Shown: positions 47,020 to 58,414 of the stretch, piece by piece
Numbering within the stretch: position 1 is the stretch's first letter
How the letters are laid out: each line of letters begins with the position of its first letter
Source of the DNA: Rhizophagus irregularis
Lineage: Eukaryota > Glomeromycota > Glomeromycetes > Glomerales > Glomeraceae
Direction: 5' to 3'
Assembly: GCF_026210795.1 (NCBI RefSeq)
Contig: NC_089458.1
Location: forward strand, 1,690,001 to 1,754,000
DNA: 64,000 nt
Made by a program: the position numbers and the translations under genes
The notes under the pieces: model-generated
Told to the model about the DNA's origin: nothing
Databases searched by the model: none
Seen by the model: the letters and a program-made list of their open reading frames with translations, nothing else

Positions 47020-47316
47020 GGAAAAGGATAAAAGCTACCACCATTCGATTCGTCTCAGTGAGACGATTCTAACAAGCTATGGTACATCTTTGTACGATTA
47101 TTAGATGCCAAGTTATTTAATATATTCTTTATATAACTGCGATTATAAACGGTTCTTTTTAATATAAGATTTTTGAGGATAGGTGTGATAGTGACTATAG
47201 ATAGATTGTGACTATATAGGATAGATTTTAATAATAAAGTGTTTTGAACATTCAACTGGTATGACTATATAGTAGAATGTGACTATAACGGGAGTGACTA
47301 TAGAGGGAGTTGACTG

Positions 47317-48535
47317 TATAAATATTTTTTTTAGTATTGTAATTTTTAAATATTTTAAAATAAAGTTTAACAGTAATTAAAATTGAAAAAAAAATATTTT
47401 TTTTTTATTTATAGATGATGAATTGGCAAAGTATATTCTACAATAAAATAAAAATATATATTTTTGTATTTTTGTTATATAAGAAATATAAATTTTATAA
47501 TATTTTAAAATAATGTAAAATTTCAAATATTAAGCTAAAAATAAAATGTAAAATTTCAAATATTCAAGCTAAAAATAAAATGTAAAATTTTTATATCATA
47601 AAACTATTTTATATTAACTAAATATTTAGTATTTTATATATAAATTAATAAATTTTTCTAACTATTACTGGTAGTGATGAGTGATGACTGAAATTATAAT
47701 GATCAACTAGTATTAAAAAAATATAGTGCTGGTAAAAATTGATAATTTTGGCCAATAGTAATGATAATCCCCAGTAATTTGAAGTAAAAATCTTTTACAT
47801 ATATAAGAATTTTTAAAATTCTTTATTTAATTTATTGAAAATTTTAATACTTGTTTTTTATTTTTTATTTTTATATGTATGGCTTATAATTATTAAAAAA
47901 AATTCTTTCTTAATTATATCATATAGTATTTGTTTTAAAAGATATTAGAAATTATATAAAAAGTTAACTGTAACATTTTTTCCTTTTTTTAAGTCTTCTA
48001 AATCTTTATAGAATTTTTCTTTAACTTTTTATATCATTGAAATAAATAAAGTCATAATTAATTTATTAATAATTTTAAACTATTAATAAGTTTATATATA
48101 TAATTGTCTTTTTTTAACTGTATAGCTGAAATTTTTGTTGTAATTACCATGGAATTTATATTTGTCAAGATGACAAAATTATGAAAAAAAAAAACAATAA
48201 ATTAACTATCATAATAAAAAAAATTCTCTGCCAAAAAAAAAAAAATTTTTATTAAGAAAGCAAATCAAAAAAAAGCTACCATTAAGAAACTCAAACCTCT
48301 ATTAACTTGTAGATTGAGTTACACGATTTTGAAAAAAAAATTCCCACAGTTTAATGATCACATGCAGAGATTTTAATTACGTTCCTTTATATGGGTTAGT
48401 TAGTGTTAGTTAGGGCATGTGACAAATCAGTAGTTCATATAAATACCAATATTTTCATTTACCCTTTTTTATCATTTTTCATTTTTCAAGTTCGTCTCTC
48501 TGAAAATATAATAAGTAATGAAAATAATGAAAAAT
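47317..48535. other. AT-rich intergenic DNA, boundary of the gene-rich part
   Basis: No gene is seen between the last transposon end and the tetraspanin start. The phrase AATGTAAAATTTCAAATATT-AAGCTAAAAATAAA is duplicated locally at about 47513-47590. The last ~150 bp before 48536 presumably contains the tetraspanin promoter; I see no definite TATA or operator. Confidence 0.5.
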
Positions 48536-49727
48536 ATGGGCAAAGGATATCTTTCATCAACATTTGCTGCAATAAAAAATGTGGTGGTAGTTTTGAATTT
48601 TTTATCACTGGTATGAAAATTAATATTTGTGAGAAAAAAATGTTTCTATTTAATTTAAAAAGATCATTATTAACAAATTCCTTTCAATGATTTTTAAATA
48701 AAAAGCTTTCAGGGTTTATTCTAATTGTCGTAGGTACGCTATCGTGAAAAAAAAGTATACCGTAATACTGTGTCTATGATTTGAACTTTTTATTAATCGA
48801 CATTATAAAATAGGGTATTACCTTACCAGTACAGAAGCAGAAGTGTCTCTTGTAACTTCATCAGCTATTAAATATCGTTTTCCGCATGTTCTTATTTCTT
48901 TGGGTGGATTAATTTCTCTTGTCAGTTTTTTAGGTAAGAAATGGTGTTTTCGTAGATTAGATTGATCATATGTTTTAACGGATTTTTACTTCTAGGATGT
49001 TATGGTGCAGCGAACCAAAAAATTACTTTCTTGAAGGTGTATGTAATTTCATTATTCATATGTATAATCATTCAAATAAGTAAGTATTAATTTGTTAATA
49101 TATTTGTCATTTTTTTACGAGTACATAATTTAGTCATTGTTATTTTATATTATTCAGTTATTGGTAGTGTTGCTTTCGCCTACCATCAGGATGTATGTTA
49201 GAAGCTTTCAAATCAAAATCGTTAAATATTATTTCAAAAACCTAATTATTACCAATCATTTTTTAAGGTTGATTCGATCCTTGATAGATCATGGTCAAAG
49301 GCTTTCCGTGATGATAAACAATTAATAGCTGATGTAGAACAATATTTCCGTTGTTGTGGATTTAATAGTCTTTCAGATCGCGCAGTTCCTCCATGTAGAT
49401 ATTATACTCCATGTTATGCGTCAATGAAAGATTCTTTAACATATAGTTTACAAACAATCGGAATTGTAGGTGTTGTGTTAGGGATATTAGAGGTATTTAA
49501 TTCTTTATTTGACTATTTGATATAAAAATTTATTATTTATTAATAATATTCACTTCCTGTACAAATAGCTTATTTGTCTGCTTTTAGCTGCTGTATTAAT
49601 CATCCATATTATTCGTATTCATCGCGAAGAACCTAATGAAAGGCAAGCTTTGTTGGCAGAGACACGAAGACTTGATGATGCTATTCGTCAAACCTACGAA
49701 CGTCGATGTAGATTACATTCTTCCTAA
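48536..49727 (+). CDS. Tetraspanin-family membrane protein
   Basis: Seven short exons: 48536-48610, 48706-48733, 48814-48933, 48996-49079, 49158-49192, 49268-49492 and 49569-49727. All use GT..AG and join in frame to 241 residues, a usual tetraspanin length. The start MGKGYLSSTF leads into the first membrane segment KNVVVVLNFLSLLSG. The second ends FLGCYGA. The third is VYVISLFICIIIQIS. The large extracellular loop has the diagnostic FRCCGFNS, then CRYYTPC. The fourth segment LLAAVLIIHIIRIH is followed by a charged tail ending RLHSS. Tetraspanins organise membrane microdomains; the specific partners are unknown. It is convergent with the phosphatase gene. Two exons are tiny (28 and 35 nt), so automated callers may miss it. 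Confidence 0.9.
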
Positions 49728-49985
49728 TTCATAATTATTTTAGAGATTTTTTTAAAGCATTATTTATTCCAGCTGGTAAGATTATTAGATCTTTCTTTGT
49801 CTGTTATTATTATTCTTTCTTTAATAGAATTGTAATTTATCTGTATTTATAAGCTAAAAAAACCGAATTTAATAAAACGAAACTTTTACTATAGTATTAT
49901 TATGGGTTAACTTTATTAAATTAAATATCATTAATTAATATTATAATATTCTACACTTTTTCAAAAAGACTGAATCTCTATAATA
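49728..49985. terminator. Shared 3' region between convergent genes
   Basis: 258 bp separates the tetraspanin stop (+) and the phosphatase stop (-). The segment is AT-rich with AATAAA-type hexamers (for example near 49869 on +), so both polyadenylation sites probably lie here. The exact sites cannot be read from sequence. Confidence 0.45.
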
Positions 49986-51351
49986 CTATATTTTGGGATA
50001 CCAATTTGATCTAGAATTTATTGTTCCATTATAAACTATTTCACCAGCAGATTGTTTATTTAATTTAGTAGCATCTATAAATTCAAAATCCATTGTTTCT
50101 TCTTTAATATTAGCATGTACAAAGCCAAATGTCCCTCTTGGCATCCCCCAATCTTTCCCTTCACATCCATAACCAGTTTTACATCCAGCTCCAGAAATAA
50201 AAAAAGCCACAGGTGAAAATTTAGTTGGTGCTTTATATTCTAATACATGATTATGTCCAGCAAAATATGCGCTCACACGATATCTCTCCAATAGTTCGAG
50301 AAGTCTTGGCAAATTACTCACTTGTGAACATATTCCAATTAATGGATGATGCCCTTTATAGGAATAAAATTAGTAAATATATGTATACATACTAATAATT
50401 TCTACGCATTCATTTACTAACCTATAACAAAAATGTAATCTGCATCTTGGTTTTCTATTAATCTTTGCTCTATCCATTTTAATTTATCCTCTATTGCTTG
50501 TTGAGTATGTAACCCAAAATTTAAAAGATTAGTTCTTAATCCTTCCATTTTTGCTTCGATTGTATCAACATTATAATAAAAAACATTAGTATCAATGTGA
50601 ACCCAAACTGCTTTTGTCTTCATTTCTTTGCCAAATAAAGATGAACGAACATAAAATAAAGAAGGAAAGAAAAATCGGGAATTTATAGTTAAACTATATT
50701 CAATTTGAGCAGTAACATTTGTATACCTATAATTAAATAAAAATTAATACTTTTATTGAACTAAAGCAACCAAATTTACTAACTAAACAACCAATTTTAC
50801 TAACCAATCATGATTACCAGCTACTGTATACCAGGGGAGTTTTCTTAATTTTGTGCTATTATACACATTTAACCAGATCTCTTCCCATTTTGAATCATTA
50901 ACACTGAGTATTCCTTGATGATCTTTTGTAGACCTCTTGTAAAAATTATCTATTAAAAAAAAAGAAGTCAAATATCATTTAGTTTACTTTTAAAGTATTT
51001 AAATTTGATCAATTTTTTTACTGTTTTGAAATCATACTTGTACGGACCACCAACGTTCACGATAAATTTACTATCATGTTGATTAGCAATAAATTCCATT
51101 GCTTTAGAAACGTTAGCTTGGGAACCATGCTTAAAATCTCTGCCTTTACCAGCATTTCCCCAATCTCCTATAACCAAAAAGTCTAATGCTTTTGCATCAG
51201 GATATGTCTCTTCGTATATTTTTGTTGAAGTTTCGAAAATTGAAGGCAATAAGCCACCAAATGATAGTGTTATATATAATGAAGATATAAAAAGCAAGAG
51301 GGATACTATATAAAAACAACGAGGTGTTGGTCCTTTTGAAGTACGAAACAT
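49986..51351 (-). CDS. Purple acid phosphatase (ACP5/TRAP-like), membrane-anchored or secreted
   Basis: Four exons: 51351-51048, 50949-50805, 50726-50422 and 50353-49986, joining to 373 residues. All five metal-binding blocks of the purple acid phosphatase fold are present: IGDWG, VGDNFY (created by the first splice), GNHDW, VIGHHP (created by the third splice) and AGHNH. An N-terminal hydrophobic segment (about residues 12-30, CFYIVSLLLFISSLYI) acts as signal peptide or anchor, placing the domain in the secretory lumen, vacuole or outside. It hydrolyses phosphomonoesters with an Fe/metal centre. In a phosphate-delivering symbiont this could serve phosphate scavenging or turnover, but the sequence does not prove the substrate. 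Confidence 0.93.
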
Positions 51352-52985
51352 TTTTATTTTAAATATTAAACTCCAGATAAAATTATGGCTATACTAATAT
51401 TATATAGTAATTAACAGTTACACTAATTTGATGTTTCCTATTTTTGGAGACTGAAACTTATTAGCCAATTTATGCGCCACATTAGCCATTAGCCGTTTCT
51501 TATATTAGTATGCGTCAAAAATAAAGTTTTACTAAATTTAAAATCAAGTATTTTATATGATCTTCATTTTTAAGCCTTACTAACAAAATTCAATACGATC
51601 GACGGTTTAACAGGTCTTTTAACAGCACAATCAAAAAAATTTTCATTGTTTATATTGTTTATTTTAAAAGAGGTGATGATTACGTTAACTGTGATAAAGT
51701 GACAACTTTCGTTAAATATGCGTCTTTCTCACGTGTCCACATACACATGTAATGTAATTGATCGAATTATGGCATATTTCACTTTACTATATATGTAAAT
51801 TCAAAGATATTTGATAATTTTATTCAGTCGCATAATAAAAAAAGTTAATATTTTATTTGCAAAATCAATGTATGATTTACGTGTCAAAATGTCATTATGT
51901 AATTGATTCCACCGCGTTAAGTATACTGAGAACTCCATATACAAGAGAAAACTTGCAATTTTCATTTCGCAAGAAAAAAAAAAGAGAATCCCCAGCTCAC
52001 AAAATAAAGATTAAAGATTGAACCCAGAAAAATTTGTTTAATCACACAAATAAATACCATATCACATAAATTTACTGTATTTATATTTACAAAAAAATTG
52101 TTTTCAGTTGATACACAGAAAAAAACATATTTCAAAAATGAGGAATAAAAGAAAGAGAGAGAGAAAAAAAAATAAAGACAAAAAGGGGGATGTCGGTGGA
52201 ATGGGGATTTGAAAAATTTGAACAAAAAAAGTACAAAAAGAATTAACCCACCAAAGATATGTACGAAGAAAAAGATTGAGACAAAAAAAAAGAAAAAAAC
52301 AAATATGTACTGAAAAGAAACTAATAAAAAAAAATGAAATAAGATGAAATAAAGTAAAAGTGGATGCTCAATGGATGCCGTTCATGTAAAATTTACAGAG
52401 AAACATGAATGATCATCCGAGCAAGTTAAAAAAAGTCTTGAATTTAGTTCATATCGTATATAACTAGAGTTTCCTAAAGTCCATAAATTTCTTTCTATCA
52501 AGCGAAATTGTTCTGGATTTTCGCCCATAAAAAAAAAAAAATCTTACAGAGGCCATTTGCGAGTATAGATTATGGCTATTTACAAAAAGAGGCAAAACCT
52601 CCAAAAGGGTGATAAGAAGATTTACAAGAAAATGAAAGGGAAATCATACTCATAACACATAAATAGTATATATATATAATACAAAGTTATATATATAGTA
52701 AGTTTCCGTATAAAATACGGAAATTTTATATATATACTGCACTCCTCAAAAAATGAAGAGATTGAATATTAAAAAAAAAATAAAATAAAATAAAAAAATA
52801 AAATAAAATAAAATTAAAAATCTTATAAAATGAATTAAGGTATGAAATGAGAAGCAAACAGGAAGTAACGAGAAATTATGGCTCGTGACTATTTTTCAAT
52901 TGCTTACCCAAATTACCTTTTATTTTAAAATTTAATCTCGCTTGGCCTTTTTTCATATAAAATAAAGATTAATAAAAAAAAAAAA
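51352..52985. other. Intergenic: phosphatase promoter and 3' flank of the homeobox gene
   Basis: Positions 51352-51950 are upstream of the phosphatase; 51950-52985 are downstream of the homeobox gene. The latter is A-rich on the plus strand, with a GAGAGAGAGA tract near 52155 and a TATATATA segment near 52665-52735. No additional gene is seen. Confidence 0.5.
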
Positions 52986-54689
52986 TTATCCAACCACTTG
53001 ATCATTCGAGTTACCATACAAATGCATGAAACTCATTTCATCGGTCATAGCCATGGTCATACTGGAATTAACAGAATTAGCATCAATTTCGGAAGGGGTT
53101 AAAGGACTCCAATGAGCAACACCAATAGCACCACCATCGTTGACTTTTAAATCAGTAGTATCGACGATAGGTAATTTGGCGGCCTTGAAATCCATACCAT
53201 AATTCCACATTTGACGCTCTTTCAAAGTGGGCCAAACGGTTGAATCTAAACTATGTCCTCTAAGCAATTCTGGCGCAGAATGAACATTGGTATCATGTGG
53301 TTGATTATTTCCTAACATCGAATGTAAATTGAATGAAAAAGTAGTTTGGTTGGATGTCATATTTGACATGGTTGTTCCTAATGTATGTCCATTTCCAGAA
53401 TGAAAATCCGAAACATTAGACATATTATATCTATTAATAGGTTCAGAAAACCTGCGCTTTGCCTACAAAAAAAAGTAAAAATTTTAATTTATAAAATTCT
53501 AATATTTTCCTTCTAAAATACTTTAATTTAAATAAATAATTACTTGAGTAGGAACGGCTAAGAATTGATGCATATTCGCATCATTATAAAGTGTTTCATC
53601 TTCAATGATTGTAGAAAGAGATCGCTTCTCTTCAGGTCCAAGCTTCATATTTAGGATCGAAGCCATCAATTCAGGACAAGAATTACGACGTGCATGAGCA
53701 AAGGCAGTCGGATTCAGAGGCTCGTTAGTATCAATAGCCTCTTTATCGCTAATTACGGAACTAACTGTAGGACTATAAGTGTACTCGGTGAAATAATCCG
53801 AGATAGTTACGGCAGATTGTGGAGTAGAAAGAGGGATAAGACTATCCATGTGATCATAAACATACTCGGATGCCACGGTAGAAGCAGAAGACACATTCGA
53901 TTGCATCCATTCACCATCGTCTTGAGAACTTGCAGATTTTTGAAGAAGTTGATGTTGTTGAACCATGTGCTCGTATTCTTCTTGAGTTTCCCAGGTAGTC
54001 TTAAGAGGGTCAATATTTGGTTTCGGGCGAGATCTTTTTGGAGTTTGATCATTCTCAGCTTGAACAAGAATTTCATTAACAGATTTCTGTTCTTCAGAAT
54101 AGAAACTTTCATTTTGGTTCGTATCAAATGCACAAAAAGCTTCGCTGCTTTGAGGGCTATTAGGAGCACTTTCTGCCACAACTGGGTCATTAATATTGTC
54201 CATTGATGGATCAGTAGCTTGAGCAGCATGGTCAGTCGAGGCGGTTGCTGTTGAATCTGCGTTAGAAAAAAAAGTTTCTAAAGAGTCGGTAGGACTAGAT
54301 ACAGTTAATCCTTCAGTATTACTTTCGGGTGAAGAATTGTCTTCAACAGTTTTTTGTTTCTTTGCTTTTGCACGTCTGTTTTGAAACCAGACCTGCACAC
54401 CACGAGGGGTCATATTTAACTTAAGAGCCAGCGCTTGACGAACAGCAGCATGGGGTTTTGGATTTTCGTTGAAGGCCTTTTCGAGAACTTTTAACTGTTG
54501 ACGGGAAGTACGACGTCTATGTTTCACTTCAAAAGGATTATAAAAAGTGGGTTTGAATTCTCCATGGGGTGATTGATGAAAAGCATCAAACATTTGCGGA
54601 GCTGGATGAGCTTGTTGTTGCTGAGGACGTTCTTGCGTTGCTGCCGCTGCTCCTATCGCCTCAGATAAATTATTCTCGTTATAGTTCAT
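52986..54689 (-). CDS. Homeobox transcription factor
   Basis: Two exons: 54689-53544 and 53462-52986, intron 53543-53463 (GTAATT..GTAG), giving 540 residues. The ATG begins MNYNENNLSE. The homeodomain spans about residues 55-114: it opens KHRRRTSRQQLKVLEKAF, and helix 3 has VQVWFQNRRAKAKKQ with the invariant Trp, Phe, Asn and Arg. There are 60 residues with no extra loop, so it is a typical, not TALE, homeodomain. The rest is Ser/Asn/Gln-rich and acidic, suitable for activation. Basic patches KRSRPKP and AKRRFSEP may aid nuclear entry. Target genes are unknown. The 5' flank is GC-richer than nearby DNA. Confidence 0.93.
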
Positions 54690-56521
54690 TTTTAAACTGT
54701 TAAGTGTATAAAGTTTCCAAAATTGCTTTTATTTCTAGATAAGCGACTTGTGCTTTAGTAAGGCCAACTTCAAAACGAAGACGTGTCAATCAAAGGAGAC
54801 AGGGCTGTGTCCCAATCTATCGAGTGATGTCAAGCTTATAGTCGCATAAGAACAGTAAAAAAGCGATCGAAAACGAACGCAGAAAAAAAAAGGAGTCCGG
54901 ACAAGCCACACGCAGGGGAGTAAATGATTGGCAGCGGTGCAGAGAAAAAAGCTAAGGGGCGATTGCACAACCTTCCTTATCTTAACAATAAAATCAGATG
55001 ACAATTATAATATTAAAAAAAATATGCGGTTGATGGCGCCATTTTGATTTAAATTCGGCCGGGAATCGAATCTACAGTATCGTACATGAAAAGTATGAAG
55101 CACCTTTGAGTTGCATTAACTGACTCATCGCAGCTGCATCACAACAAGTTCTGGGGCAGTTATAATTTTTAGATAGTTTTTCTGGGGCATCTACAGGTTT
55201 TGTTTGATCAATTGACGTCTAAATTTGTCTTTACTTTCTTGAAGTTCCTCGATAAATCTGTTATAAATCACTCATGCCTTAATGAAAATTCTTTTACTCC
55301 TTACGCTAATTTTTGATGCAAAAAGTAATTCACACAAAAATCTGTGTTACTCTAATGATTGAAATAATGCAGTGAGACAATATGAGAAATGTAACTATTT
55401 TTTGAATTTAGTTTTCCGGTTTTGTGATATTTAAGAATAATAATACAACGATTAATATTATAAACAAACTATAACTTGTCAATCTGAATACAAATTGTTC
55501 AAGTGATTAATTATAAATAGCATTTAATTGTGATAACCTAAATTATGATCTATAATTTAAATTTTTATATTGTCAATAAATGAATTTCAAATTAAATTTT
55601 ATCAGATTTTAGATAAATTATCAGTTATAATTAAAACAAAATTTTTAGTAAAACCTGTAGTTAATATTAAAAATTGGCTAAAAATAAGCTATTCCAATTT
55701 AATTAATATATTATAACATAATACAAATTTTTAATTTTATAATTTTTTATAATTACTTTTAAAGTAATTAAAAAATTACTAAATTACTAATTAAAAGGAA
55801 ATTTGCAATTGATTTTTAACTTCTTAAATTTCATAAATTATAATTAAAAGTCTAATTAACTATACTAGCCAATTGTTTCTATCTCTAATTATTTATTTTA
55901 TACTTGTAATAATTTTAAAAAGGTTTAAAAATACATATATACTATATTTATCTCATTGTATAACAACTAAATTTTAAAGTATAAATTTAAAAATTTAATA
56001 AATTCCAAATTTAAATTATTTAAATTTTAATGTAATTAAAGAAATTAATATAAATATGGCTTATTATTGCTATCAAAATATGGTGTGTGGCTACTTGGCT
56101 ACTTAGTACATATTAATCATACTATATCTAAGATCTAGAATCATAATTTTTGGATCAGCAGTTACTAGCATAATGCAGATGAATCTGGATTGAAAATTTA
56201 GTCACGGGATCTGGTTTTTTTTATCAATATAATTTATTTATAGATACTCAAATATGCACATTTGAATGGAAGTTGCATAGTAAATTCTAAATTCTCAAAA
56301 TTTCGAATCTATCCCAATTTTTACGGATGAGTTGAATAGAGTACCGTATCGGTTATTTATAATATGGTATATTTTAATCGTTACCAACCAAATAAATTAT
56401 ATCCATGGACCAATTTAATTTTTTTTTCTCTTTATTAAGCTTAAAAATAGCGCGTAAAAAATATAAATACCTTTTTTAAATAATCAAATAAATGATAAAT
56501 ATACGACAGCATATAAATAAA
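54690..56521. other. Intergenic: homeobox promoter, then AT-rich DNA
   Basis: Positions 54690-55200 are relatively GC-rich and probably hold the homeobox gene's promoter and 5' UTR. The open frame at 54786-55004 lies in this leader and has no domain. Positions 55300-56500 are AT-rich without genes. Confidence 0.5.
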
Positions 56522-57456
56522 TCAAGTTAATACATTTGATGTTTCAGGTTTTTGTATTGTCGAAGTCTGGAACGGTAATGCATAAAATTTTTTTAAGATA
56601 TGTGGGTCCGATTTTCCAACATGCTTTGACTTTCGTGATTTACTGAAACGAGCGTATATATCAGGGTATGCAACTCTACACCTATTTTAAAATTAATCCG
56701 ATCAATTGTCAACGTCAAAAAGGAACATATAAATACCAAACAAGTTTCTAAATTACCGATCTCTTAAGTCTTGTCCCCTTCGATGCATCAAATTAAACTG
56801 CTGGTCACTCGCAATTTTTGTCCAGGAGTTACCGTACTAATATAATATAATGTAAATTAACACGTCAAAAGAAATCATGTTTATAAATAATATATAATAT
56901 ATATATCAAACCTTTTCAACACCTAATTTCAAAGCATTATCTTCTTCGGGCGTAAATTTGTTTTTTGGACGATGGGGCTTCTTTGCGAATGTTACCATAT
57001 CTGATTTAGATTGGTCATTGTTTGTTATTTTTGTCTTTCTTTTTGCTTTTTTTCCATACAAACTTTCATATTCATTTGGATATAATGTTCGAAATCTATA
57101 AAGGTTAAATAAATATTAGTACTATCAATCATGTAGAATCTAAAAAAAAAAAACATCGGTATATTATACATAACCTATCCTTGAGATCAACGGCTGTTCG
57201 ATCTTCGCGAAAAGGATATTTTGGATCGGTCAAAATTTTCTTCCAATTACCAACACCATGCTACGAAACAAAACATAAATTATTACGAAAAAAAAAACAA
57301 TTTTAGCTCAAACAACTTGACAACCTCATAAAGACCCTCCACAAGCAAGGAAGTTTCAGCTGCACCCCATTTTTGGCGAGCCTTGCGTCTATCTTGTCTT
57401 GTATTATCGGCCTGTTTTCCTGTCGAAATATAAATATTCTGGTCAATTTCTGCCAT
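56522..57456 (-). CDS. Double-Myb telobox DNA-binding protein (Teb1/TRF-like)
   Basis: Five exons: 57456-57325, 57260-57175, 57095-56912, 56836-56757 and 56681-56522, all GT..AG, joining to 213 residues. Two Myb/SANT repeats are visible. The first has QKWGAAETSLLVEGLYE, HGVGNWKKIL, and the recognition helix TAVDLKDRFRTLYP, which matches the telobox consensus VDLKDKWR. The second has KFTPEEDNALKLGVEKYG, NSWTKIASD and RRGQDLRDRCRVAYP. A basic linker (KKAKRKTKIT) lies between them. Telobox proteins bind TTAGGG-type telomeric repeats or related promoter motifs; fission yeast Teb1 is a double-Myb example acting mainly at promoters. Which applies here is not decidable from sequence. All exons are short, so it is easily missed by open-frame scans. 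Confidence 0.85.
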
Positions 57457-57749
57457 TTTGACTCGGTTTATTGACTGAAAGAAGTTATATATTTATTAAT
57501 AAAGCAAAGCACTTCTATTGTATATTTCTATTTTTAGAAGAGTTCATATTAGCGACACGAAAAGTTTAATTTTCCATTGCTTAGTTAACGATTTATAAAA
57601 TTTTTCACCGAAAAGTTTATTAGATAAACAAACACTTGATTTTTACTTGATTTTCAAGAGAATTTCTAGTGATTTTCCAATTTAGGATGATAATTTATAT
57701 TCAAATAACTGATTGGATCAGATAATTACCCATTATTTGAAATTCCAAG
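57457..57749. promoter_or_regulatory. Divergent promoter between the telobox gene and ALG13
   Basis: The two start codons are 293 bp apart and point away from each other, so both promoters must share this space. It is AT-rich, and I see no unambiguous TATA box. The layout suggests, but does not show, coordinated expression. Confidence 0.6.
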
Positions 57750-58414
57750 ATGTCAAGAATTATATTTGTTACGGTTGGGTCAACAGGTTTTGACCAAATT
57801 ATTAGTCTTGTTACATCGACACCATTTCTTCAGTTGTTAATTTCTCAAGGATTTGCAAAATTAGTTGTTCAATATGGAAAAAGTCGGAATTCTTTTATTA
57901 AAATGCAAAATAATTTCATAAACGAAATTGAAATTATTGGTTATGATTATAAACCTTCATTACGTGAAGATATGAAAATTGCGGACCTTATTATTAGTCA
58001 TGCTGGTATTTTATAGTATTTTGTTGTAGTGGTTATTGTATGTTTTATAATAACTTTTTTTTCGGTTTACTGTTGATAAAAAAAGGATCGGGTTCTATCC
58101 TAGAAATACTTCGTTTATATAAACCTTTAATTGTAGTAGCGAATGAAAATTTAATGGATAATCACCAAATAGAACTTGCAATCGAATTACAAAGTAAAGG
58201 TTATCTTGTATATAGCTCGATAAGGTGTGTTAAAATTTTTAGTTAATGAATTGTCGAAGGATGTTTCTAATTTTTATTTTTTCGTTTATAAACATTAAGC
58301 AACTTATTAGAGACTTTGAAGTCTTTTAATTATAAAAATCTGATACCTTTTCCCCAACCAAATGATACACTTTTTGCAAATATCTTAAACGAAGAAATGA
58401 ATGTAGATATTTGA
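57750..58414 (+). CDS. ALG13: UDP-GlcNAc transferase subunit ALG13
   Basis: Three exons: 57750-58005, 58086-58224 and 58300-58414, joining to 169 residues, slightly shorter than yeast Alg13 (about 200). It starts [15 protein letters not shown], the typical VTVG(S/T)T-F-(D/E) opening. The first splice restores the nucleotide-sugar motif [13 protein letters not shown]. The segment [19 protein letters not shown] matches the family's VVVN..L-x-x-HQ-E-L signature. Alg13 is the cytosolic catalytic half that pairs with membrane-bound Alg14 on the ER face to add the second GlcNAc of the dolichol-linked N-glycan precursor. ALG14 is not in this window. No membrane segment is seen, as expected. Confidence 0.94.

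Larger units (their letters stand above)
36478..47316. mobile_element. Outer Tigger-type element enclosing the LINE and tRNA-derived units (inferred)
   Basis: The left end starts CAGTCAACTCTCTTTATAG after TA (36476-36477). The right end, read inward, starts CAGTCAACTCCCTCTATAG before TA (47317-47318). Subtracting the block between the 14-bp repeats at 37134 and 47020 leaves under 1 kb, a plausible non-autonomous element. Pairing these two ends is an inference; they could be ends of two separate elements. Confidence 0.55.

Noticed and set aside
48403-48690. 95-codon plus-strand frame at the tetraspanin start
   Set aside because: It reads the first exon in the wrong frame and through the first intron; the ATG at 48536 with splicing gives a full tetraspanin.
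53694-54206. 170-codon plus-strand frame inside the homeobox gene
   Set aside because: Antisense shadow of exon 1; the minus strand encodes a complete homeodomain protein.
54786-55004. 72-codon minus-strand frame upstream of the homeobox gene
   Set aside because: Lies in the probable 5' leader or promoter; no domain or conserved motif seen.
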